Shown here in pieces: positions 11,357 to 22,930 of a stretch of DNA of 64,000 nucleotides; position 1 is the stretch's first letter, and every line of letters starts with the position of its first letter. A model generated the notes under the pieces. The model saw nothing but the letters and a program-made list of their open reading frames with translations, had not been told where the DNA came from and did no database searches. The translations under genes and the position numbers were made by a program. Source of the stretch: Glandiceps talaboti (Eukaryota; Hemichordata; Enteropneusta; Spengelidae); the NCBI RefSeq assembly GCF_964340395.1, contig NC_135565.1, positions 15,619,709 through 15,683,708 of the forward strand, given 5' to 3'.

Positions 11357-14300
11357 CATACATACATACATACACACACATACATATACATACATACATA
11401 CATACATACATACATACATACATACATACATACATACCTACAGAGAGCAATTATAATTTCTTTGATTTCATTACAAATTTCAAGTGTAGTTGTAATTTTG
11501 CAAACAGAAATACCTATATGTAAATGAGTGTGCCCAACCATTCCATGTGACGAAATCACACAAAATACCAGTACGATAGTATATTTAGTGAAACTTGTTG
11601 CTTTTGGATATTAATTATGTAACAATAACAGAAACCCCAATGGATTGTGAGTGCCAGTGTTGGTGTACTTGGGAGTATTTGCTGTCAGGTTTGTGATATT
11701 TTTTTATTTCATTTTCACGCTTATGTGTATGAGGAATGAAACAACCAACTTACAAATTTTACATGAAATGTCCAAATAGAATGACCATCTTATAGATTTT
11801 ACATAAAATGGCAGAATCGATCAATCAGCTTACAAATGTTACGTGAAATGGAGGCATAAAACAACAAACTTGCAAACTTTACAAATGGCGGAATGAAACA
11901 AACAACTTACAAATTTTACATGAAATGTCCAAATGGAATGACCAACTTACAAATTTACATGAAATAGCAGAATGGACTGACCAACTTACAAATGTTACCG
12001 TTCATGAAATTGAGAGATGAAACAACAAACTTATAAACTTTACATGTGGTGAAATGAAACAACCAACTTACAAACTTTACATCTCCATTGGGTATCGCAG
12101 TTGAGGGCATATCTCCTTTATGTGGATGTTTTTTCCATCGTTCACTGCGAGCTTCACGCATTTGTCTGTAATATTAAAAAAAAATGTTTTCAAAAGTATG
12201 AATAATCTAAGAAATACTGTAACATTATAAAATAAAATGTAAATGATACAAAATGAAAATAATATAATATAATAGTGTAGAATGAATCTGAATTGATTTA
12301 TCAGAAACAGATCATATTAAAGTCATGCTATCACAATCAGTATTACTGCAAACAATTATTATTTTACTTAGCGATATTAAAATAGAGAAATCAGATCTTA
12401 ACAGTTTATATATCCTAGTTAGCAAAATAGACATTTGACATATTTTAAGAAAAATGAAATAATATAAAAATTGGTTTAAAAATAGAAATATTAAAAAAGG
12501 CAAAGATAATATTCTTTTCAAGAAAATAATTTTTTTTAAAAAGCTAGAAGTCAACCTTGAGATTGACCTTGATCTTTGACTATGCCCTAATAGAAATCTT
12601 ACTAGGCCATTTTCTACAATTGTTTTTCTATTTCCTGAAGAAAATGTGTCATACTGGCTTACACCCCCTCCCAAACATACAATGACTTACGCCCCCTCCC
12701 AAACATACAATGACTTACACCCCCTCCCAAACATACAATGACTTACACCTCCTCCCAAACATACAATGGCTTACACCCCCTCCCAAACATACAATGGCTT
12801 CTTCATGGATAATTGGGGGGGGGGGGGGGCCTCAAACTTATCCATAGAGATCCCTCTTATCAAATCAGTGTCAAATTCTATTAGCCTATACATATACTAC
12901 TAATTAAGAACATTTGGTAAAAGTCACATGTAGATGTCCTTTCACTGAGACATTGAAATGAAATGACCTTGAAGTTGACATATAAATACTGGCACCTAAT
13001 AATGATACAACTGCTGACATTCCAAGAATACACAGTAAGAATTTGAAACAATGTGAACAAGTCTGCAGAAAGGTCAATTTTGTGTTTAATATGCATTACA
13101 TATTAAGATATACATCATACATGTATAAGATACAGAACCACTACAACTTTTTTTTGGCATTTAAAGTATTAAAACTAACAGATACAAGAGATACATTTCT
13201 ATCAGTGAATCAAATTGACATCAACAAAGACATACTTGTACAGATATACATGGTGCACTAGCTACATGCAAATAAGAGAGAGTGACATGTCCATCTATCA
13301 AACATAGTTACACTGTACCTTATCAAACGTCTAAGTCTGTATGTATATATCATGGGTGAGAGAAATAAAAAGTGTACATGATATAGATGTGTTTTGTGAT
13401 ATCAATTATGGTATAGATATGTATTTATGATGTAAATATGTACTGGTATGGCATTATGTTATGAAGTAAAATATGTACTGTATCAGATGTAAAATATATA
13501 CTATGATGTGACCTACATTGTTGAAATAGTTACCATGGCAACATACATTTTTAAAAAACAAAATATCATCTCTACTCTTGTTAGTTACTATGGCAACAGA
13601 AGAGTAATTCCTAAACAAAATTTATCATACTGTTATACATCAAGCCTTATTGCCTGGCAATTAGGTACTAGTTGATGTCTATTATCCCTAAGGCTATCAT
13701 GCAGCATCCTGAGGCTGAAAGCCAAGGGAAATACAGGATGCTAGATAACAGCATGAGGGGTAATATGATGTCTACTGGTGCCAGTGGTCAATGAGGTGAG
13801 GCAGTAAGTGTTTTATAACACGTCACATTCTTAGGCACCTTTTTTTTCCATAGACTCCATAGTCACAATAAATAAATCACCAGTACAACTCCCATGTTAC
13901 AATAATAGTGCCCTATGCAAAAGAGAGTACAGCTAGTGTTCTTCTGTATGCAAATTGAGATCATATGGGTCACACTAGTTCATACCATGTGACACAATAT
14001 AAGCCAATCACTGAAGGCTATATTATGAAAACTATGTATGGTTATAATATGATGGAAGGTACGTACATGTAGTATGATTTGAGCTCTGTCCTGCGATATA
14101 AACATGCAATATGATATTAAATATATCATAACTATTATGGATACTGGACATGATGTAAGACTGTGGATATAATATGAATATGTACATAATTATATAGATA
14201 TCATTCTCACAAGGCAGAGCACATAAAGTGAGTTTTGGATGGTGCTGTAAAAGAGATCTGTGGTTTATGAGTATGATTGATATAGCTTGGAGATAAAATA

Positions 14301-14379
14301 AGCACAACAGAAACAACGATGAGATTAACTAACCTTGCTGCAGGACTGACATCATCCCCAATAATAGCATCAATCTGAG

Positions 14380-14414
<35 letters not shown>

Positions 14415-17400
14415 GTTAGATTGTACGATATGTTGTTTCAGTCCACCATCACTGGCCTGTGAAAGGGGTTGGCTGATGTGTGAGGGCGCCCATCACGGCA
14501 TACCTTACAGACTATGAATCAGTGTGACCGTAGTGTTTGTCTAGAGATATTTTTGGTCATAGTCATACTTGAGTCCAGTCATTGCTACTATGGCAACAGC
14601 AGAGTAATATTATGGGAATTATCATCTACACTATTACATTACAGTAACTTGCAACAGAGCAGTGCTTATTTCATTATTTATATTAAGTTAGTTACCATGG
14701 CAACAGAAGAGTAGTTTAACCAGTGTACCATCTATACTGCTCAGTTACTTACCATTGGAATAGAAGAGTAGTTTTTTAAGCAAAATGTATCATCTTCATT
14801 GTTAACTTAGTTACCATGGCAACAGAAAGTACTTTTTAAACAAAATGTATCATCTCTACTGCTACGTTAGTTACTATGGCAACAGAAAATTAGTTTTGAT
14901 AGATATATAATCATCTAGATAAATATCATACCTCTGGTTGAGCAGCTAACCATGCATCTCTTTCTACATCATGTTCATCACTTGGTTTACGGTCTCTCTC
15001 TCGTTGTCTTCTCTTCCGTTCTCTTTCCTTTCTCAGTTTTTCTTTCTGTCTCTTTCTCTTCTTCCACTTGTCAATTTCAGTTTGTAAATCTTCAACCTCA
15101 AGTTCCTTCTTAGTTTTGTACCAATTCTGTGAAATGTTCAAAGATGTTCAGTTATTGTGTTAGTGTCTATATTGGTTAATGATGTGCAAAAGAAAAACCA
15201 ATACACATCGTACTGCAGTATTTGATATCTTAACTCCCAAATTAATATGAGGAAAATTGCTACTAAACATCACATCGCAGTACTGGAAGCTGTCAACACA
15301 TTGTGGCTAAAACAACTAAATCAGTTCCTGAAAATTATTATATCATTAGCAGAATTCTTTGAATGTTTAAGAAAACTTTTCTCATGAGAAACACTGGAAA
15401 ATAATGTTTTAATGATTTTATTAATAGTAGACTTGTATTCAACTATATGTAACATGTAATAGCCTTCACCTCTAATGGCTGCTTATGAACAACGCCCCTA
15501 GTGGCCAACCTCCACAATCTTTTGTTTTCTGATCACTGTCATATGGCATATTTGACATTGCTCTTTAACCCTTTCAGGACTAGAAACGTTCCCGCCAAAA
15601 ATTTTGAACAAAAATTCTTGTTTCTCTGTAATTTTTGGAAAAAGATCAACTTTATTTTAGACCAGAATTCAAGAAATATTACTTCCCAATGAAGTTATAT
15701 TCTTAAATTTTAGTAAATGTTCTTACAATCAAGTTTCTATTTATTCCAATGTCGTCTCTAGGAATGAAAGGGTTAAACTACCATAGAAATTTTACACTCA
15801 CCTTTTAAGGTCTGTATTTGACTAGGGCTAATTATTGAAAGGCATAAAGTTTTACTGAGAAATAGATTTCAATGAACACTGACCTGTGGTACTCCAGCTT
15901 CTCTCATCATCTTTATTTGTACGGACTCTTCAACTTTTCCCACTAATGCAGTTTGTGTTACAGGAGGTAGGTTAGCCAAGTCTTGCATTTCCTTGCCTGG
16001 TTTACGTTGGGAAGATGTTGCGTTCTCATCAATTGTTCTGAGATGTCCCACATGCGTGAAAAGACTGTTATCTCTGCCAGGTTCCTCAGGCTATTATAAA
16101 GAAAATGGAATACAGCACTTCAACCACACATCTGGAAACCAGTTGCCAAATGTTTGGAAACCATGGTAACAGTTGCTAAGGTTTGGAAACAATGGTAACA
16201 GTTGCCAAGGTTTGGAGACCATCATGGTAACAGTTGCCAAGGTTTGGAGACTATGGTAACAGTTGCAGGGTTTGGACCATCATCATCGTAACAGTTGCCA
16301 AGGTTTGGAAACCATGGTAACAGTTGCTAAGGCTTTGAACCATGGCAACAATTGGAATAAATCTAGTAAATTTTGCATACATATAGATATCTATACTTTG
16401 TACTGAAAAATTTGTACATAGCATTGTACAAAGCATTACACAGTATAGTTGATAGATGTAAGTAATTAACTATTTCTCCTGTCAAGATGTGAACTGTTAT
16501 ACTGACTGAATGGATTTTGCAATAGTTAAAATTTAGTATATTACATGTGTCTAATTGTTGCAATAGTGTACTGTATAATATATATAACTGCATTTCATAT
16601 ATAGCTAACTATTACCTCCATACTAACAGCTGACAGGAGACTCTCATATGAACCAACAAGTTTGGGTCTTCTGTCAGGTGGAATGTCTTCAAGACGTCTT
16701 GGTTTAATACTAAGAGTGTCAGCATCTGAGGTAACACTATTGTTACAGACAAAAAGACAAAAACAAAAAATATTAGAAATTGTGACGGCAATCCAGTTTG
16801 CTAAATAATGCAATCTTTTCATTAAAGTTACACATTTGCCAAATAGCAGATGCAATAATACATCATTTCAAGTTAATTTAATGATTAATATTAACCATAT
16901 TATTAAAATAATCAGAGAAAATATAAAATTATCGCCTTCTGCCAAACTGTGACATACTGACCAAAAAGTCACATGTATTCACTCATTTCTCATCTGGCTA
17001 TTGCTATGACAACATCAGTAAAATAGGTATCACCAAAAGAAATTTTCTTGTAAAGAAATAGGCCCTTTTAATACTGTGCAATGATCATCTCATAAATAGA
17101 CTGAAATAACAAAATTAACATAAAAACAAAAGAAATCTCAATTTTGGGAGTAGAGGTCTCCCTACAATAAATTGGTGCATAATCCCTTACCTGATTAGGT
17201 CAAATTTATCAGTTTTCCTTCCTCTAGGTGTTTCTTGTTCTAAAGTATCATTGTCAAGTACTGTTTCTTGTATCTGTCCATTCTGAGATTGAACTTTACT
17301 CAGATTTGTGGATGGCCGTCCAACGATTTCACCTCTTTCAATATCAATACGTAATCCAGCCATGTCGATAGTTGTCGTCTTTTGCTGCTAATAAGAATCA

Positions 17401-20400
17401 AAGTTAAAATAGTAACAAAACTTAAATATTAGGTAGTGAAAGGGGAAGAAAGAAACACTGAGAAATAAGAATATATACAATCATATAACAGACTTTATGT
17501 TGACGATTTCAAGTTTTAAGATTTAGGAGGACAATTTTGAAAACACAATATGACAGATAAATATTTACGGAAATAGAGGAATTTTAAAAACAAAACTATA
17601 CATGACTACAATTGTATAGTATTTGTTTTGACAATCAATGCTCAAGTATTTTTCTGAAGGAAGAACATCAATGCAGTGAAAAAAACCCATCATTTTCTGG
17701 AGTATTTCATGATTTAATTACATACAAGTGTATGTCAGCAATTACAAGTGATTGCTGAGAAACACTATTTTGAAACTTGTTACTCATTCCCTGTTCAGTG
17801 GTCCTTGTTATGAACATGTATTGGCCAATGGAGGTCAGCAGACATGCATGTGTAAGTGAACTTTTACATTCAATTCACTCTATTGTGGTCAGGATGTTTA
17901 CCAATGCACTCTACTGTAAACAGGATGATTCTACCAATGCAATCTACAGTAAACATGATGTTAACAAATGCAATCTACTGTTAACAGGATGTTAACCAAT
18001 GCAATCTACTGTAAACAGGATGTTAACCAATGGATTCTACTGTAAACAGGATGATTCTACCAATGCAATCTACAGTAAACAGGATATCAACCAATGCAAT
18101 CTACTGTAAACAGGATATTAACCAATGCAATCTACTGTAAACAGGATGTTAACCAATGCATTCTATTGTGACCATGGTGTTAACCAATGCAATCTCCTGT
18201 AAAACAGGATGTTAACCAATGCAATCTACTGTAAACAGGATGATGGTAACCAATGCAATCTACTGTAAACCAGATGTTAACCAATGCAATCTACTGTAAA
18301 CAGGATATTAACCAATGCAATCTACTGTAAACAGGATGTTAAACAATGCAATCTACTGTAAACAGGATGTTAACCAATGCAATCTACTGTAAATAGGATG
18401 TTAACCAATGCAATCTACTGTAAACAGGATGTTAACCAATGCAATCTACTGTAAACAGGATATTAACCAATGCAATCTACTGTAAACAGGATGTTAACCA
18501 ATGCAATCTACTGTAAACAGGATGTTAACCAATGCAATCTACTGTAAACAGGATGTTAACCAATGCACTCTATTGTGAATAGGATGTTAACCAATGCAAT
18601 CTACTGTAACCAGGATGTTAACCAATGCAATCTACTGTAAATAGGATGTTAACAATGCAATCTACTGTAAACCGGATGTTAACCAATGCACTCTATTATA
18701 AAAGGGATTTTTTAGACCAATTGTGCATAATATCTTTACAATGCATTCTATTGTAAATTAGATTATTACAATGCATTCTACTATGAACAGGATGTTTACT
18801 AAAGCAATCTATTGTAAATGGGATATTTAGACCAATGCACTTTATTGTAAATGGGATGTTTTTACCAATGCACTTTATTGTAAATGGATATTTATACCAA
18901 TGCACTATATTGCAAAGGGGAGTGCTTAAACCACTGCATTCTGTTGTAAATTGGATGTCTCTATAGTGCAAAAAATGGGATGTTAAAACCAATGCACTCT
19001 ACTGTAAACAAAATGCATATACCACCTCATTATTGTATTTGGGATATTTACACCAATGCATTCTAATTATTGTTAATTGAGATTTCATAGCCCTGCAAAT
19101 GGATATTTTTTTACAGCAATGCATTCTATTGTAAACATTACCAATGCTATCTAATTATTGTTCATATTAACAATTGTATGATCCAGTGATGCACTGTATT
19201 GTAAATGGAGGGTATACACCAATACTCTGTATTGTAAATGGGATGTATACACCAATGCACTGTATTGTAAATGGGGGGTATACACCAATGCTCTGTATTG
19301 TAAATGGGATGTATACACCAATACTCTGTATTGTAAATGGGATGTATACACCAATGCACTGTATTGTAAATGGGGGGTATACACCAATGCTCTGTATTGT
19401 AAATGGGTGGTATACACCAATACTCTGTATTGTAAATGGGGGGTATACACCAATGCTCTGTATACACCAATGCTCTGTATTGTAAATGGGATGTATACAC
19501 CAATACTCTGTATTGTAAATGGGATGTATACACCAATACTCTGTATTGTAAATGGGGGGTATACACCAATGCTCTGTATTGTAAATGGGATGTATACACC
19601 AATACTCTGTATTGTAAATGGGAAGGATATTTACAAATGCACTCTATCGAAATGGATGTTTATACCAATGCATTGTATTGAAAATGACATATCAAATATC
19701 ACACTCTATTGTAACTAGAGGTTTGGTCTGCACTTACAAAAATAAGTTTTGTAATGAACAGATATGAGAAAAGAAAAGTGAATGCACAGAGCACTTGACA
19801 TAGTGTAGAATCCAGCTATGGTGGGTAGGAAAGATGAAAAGTCATCATACAACTGGATGTCAGGCTCAATTAAACATGGTATTCTACACAAATAATATTG
19901 TAGACGGACTTGGGCATGCAAGGACATGGTTTCAAAAACTCTATCAATCCATGGATATGCTGTCAGTGTCAGTATGCTGGCGTGAATGTTATTGGTCAAA
20001 AATATTGATACATTAGCATAATGTGCTGTTATTTGCCTAAAATATTGAATAAATTAGCATAATGTGCTGTGAGTGGCAATAAAGGTGAGTTTTTTTATTG
20101 GCCAAATATATTGACTACGTTTAGCAGAATGAGCTGTGAGTGTTAGCAACAGTGAATGTTATTGGCCCAATATATTGAATACATTACAATAATCAGCTGT
20201 GAGTGTTAGTAACAGTGAATGTTATTGGCCCAATATATTGACATTAGCATAATGAGCTGTGGGTGTTAGTAACGGTAAATGTTATTGGCCCAATATATTG
20301 AATACATTATCATAATGAGCTGTGAGTGTCAGTAACAGTGAATGTTATTGGTCCAAAATATTGAAAAGATTAGTAGAATGCACAGTAGAGGAAGACACAA

Positions 20401-22443
20401 TGAAAGACATGACTTACGAGATCAGAAAATGATTCAAACACCTAAACAGAAAAATGTGTATGAAAGAGTGACAAAAGAAGAAAAATAGAAAACAGACAGG
20501 AATTAAAATGTAAAGTATGAAATTGAACTGAAGAGAAAGGAGAGTTTAACAATGTAACAAGATAGTGTCATGAATTCACAATATAAATGTATTATGTGTA
20601 TGAAAATACATAATATATGACATAGTTACCATAGAAACCATCACCATGGTGACAGAAAATATTGTCATGGAGAACAAGGGAAGTAACTGTTTTTCACACA
20701 ATGTGACTACGTGAGGATGGTAATGTCATAGTTTTATAAGTTACATTATGATTAATTAGTAATAATTAATGTTACATGATTAATTAATAATTATTAATTA
20801 TTCAAAAATAATAATTGTTAAATATGGATAATTAAAAAAAGCAGATATTTATGATAGCTATCTGAATTATAGCTTATTACTAAATTAAGAAAATCTAGCC
20901 TTTTACTTAAAAAAAGTGAAAAATGATAACGAAACATATCAATAGATAGGAGAATAGAAACATCATACGCTGATGACGTATGAGTGATTCAGACGAAAGC
21001 TACACAGCCTAGATTCCAATAGGGTAACTCTACTACTATTGTCCCAACAGATGTTTACATTTTTTTTAAATTATAATTTTAGGTAAGAGGGGTGGTGAGT
21101 TCAGATTTAACTAGTTCATAAAATTAATTATCAGTAATAATTTTTTAAAATGGGAAACAGGTTTGGCTGTGCTTCTACAGTTTGATTATATTTTTATAAA
21201 AAAATATTATTCTTATGAACACAAAATCACAAAAAACACCAGAAGAATGTACGGCCACTAAAAACCTACTTTATCAGTCTAATAACACTACTTGGATTGT
21301 AATAATAGTAATAGAATCTTAAAGGGGAACAATGGTAATACTGATTTTACCTTAGCTGAAATTCATCATGTTTTCAGGGAGCACACCAGAAAAGTAATTT
21401 TCACAAATCCTGCATCATGCGACCTCTCTTTTTGTTCTCTCAGCTAGCATCAACATTATGTACTTAATTGTTTCAAGAGGCACTAACCAGAAATGTGAAT
21501 TGTAATCTTATACATTATCTATTTTTGCCTCATTTGACCTGTAAAATGTTGGCATTTGTAGATAAGTTTAGAACATTTTGTAAGTTTATAATTTTTGGCT
21601 ATAAAGTTGTTATTGCTATTATTATTATTATTATTATTATTAATATAAGTTTTGAAGCTCCTAACTTTGTTTATTTCCCATAATACCTAGTGAATATCCA
21701 GCCTTACCTAAGCAAGATTTTTTCATTTTTTACTACTCTATATTAAAAGTTGCCTAAAATGCAGGATTGGTGAAAATCATGCTTTTCAAAGTCCTTTATT
21801 CCAAAATAAATTCACTTAATATGAGTTTTACTTTGTTCCCCTCTAAGAACCAGGCGTATTTCGGGGTTTTATTATCACAAATGGGGAGAACTTTTGAGGG
21901 GAGGAAGGGATGAGGGGATGAAATATTAACATACCATTTTTGATTTTTGTCTGCTCTTTTTGTTGACGTCTTCCTCCCCTATTTCAGAGTCAGATCTACA
22001 GTATCCTTTCTTACAGCAATAGTAGATGATGACAATAATGATGATAAGTAAAACAACACCAATACCGACTCCTAGTAGTATCCATAGTAAGTTGTCATCA
22101 CCATTTTCATCTGGGATGTATGTAATTGGTGTTGGTGTAGTAGTAACCTGTACATAAATACAAACACATGAAAGTAATGGCAATTAGGTGTGGCAGGAAA
22201 GTAGTGTACGACAATGAAACACATGTTGATGGATCAATTTATTATTGTTTGACAGGATTTTGAATTAATTTGTGTTTGTTTAAAACAATCACAAGGTTGA
22301 GTCATTTGTAAGTTTTTTATGTTTGTACATTCATAATATTATCTTAGACTATTATATTTAAGTATCACATACTCCAGTTGCATCACTATTTGTGTGCATG
22401 TTAACACGTATGTCATTCTCTCTGCTAGTATTTTTGACTGATG

Positions 22444-22483
<40 letters not shown>

Positions 22484-22550
22484 TTTTCATGTCTCCCCAC
22501 CTCCTTGTCTATCTGCATGATAGCCTAACACAAAGTCTGATCTCTTTGGC

Positions 22551-22593
<43 letters not shown>

Positions 22594-22747
22594 GACTGTC
22601 TGTCTGTCTGTCAGTCTAGCTGTCTGGCTGGTTGTTTGTCTGTCTGTATTTTGTCAGTCTGCCTGCCTGCCTGTCTGTGCATCTGTCTATATGTCTGTCT
22701 ATCTGTCTGTCTGTCTGTCAGTATGCCTGACTGTCTGCCTGCCTGCC

Positions 22748-22778
<31 letters not shown>

Positions 22779-22895
22779 GTATTTGTTTTTGCCTGCCTGC
22801 CTGCCTGTCTGTACATATGTGCATCTGTGCATCTGTCTGTCTGTTTGTCTGTCTGTCTGTTTGCCAGTCAGTATGCCTGACTGTCTGTCTGTCTG

Positions 22896-22930
<35 letters not shown>

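Larger units (their letters stand above)
12166..14333 (-). other. Intron between exons 11 and 12
   Basis: About 2.2 kb. It contains a 28-bp minisatellite (12655-12800), a G run near 12817-12830, one GTTACCATGGCAAC box (13529-13542), a related GTTACTATGGCAAC box (13584-13597), and a dispersed repeat (13745-14000). The rest is AT-rich. Confidence 0.6.
17388..20417 (-). other. Intron between exons 6 and 7, mostly minisatellite
   Basis: A 3.0-kb intron of which about 2.2 kb is tandem repeat: a 31-bp array (17880-18710), a related 33-bp array (about 18720-19710) and a ~62-bp array (about 19985-20400). Confidence 0.75.

Noticed and set aside
12312-12674. 120-codon minus-strand frame
   Set aside because: AT-rich intron sequence of Phe/Leu/Ile/Ser composition with no start context or splice fit. 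Exons 11 and 12 already join in phase across it.
17880-18715. CRISPR-like array of 31-bp repeats
   Set aside because: There are no unique spacers, the units abut one another, and the setting is a eukaryotic intron.
19151-19718. Frames of 100-146 codons with CIVNGGYTPM-like or YNTEHWCIP-like repeats
   Set aside because: Products of the non-coding 33-bp minisatellite inside an intron.
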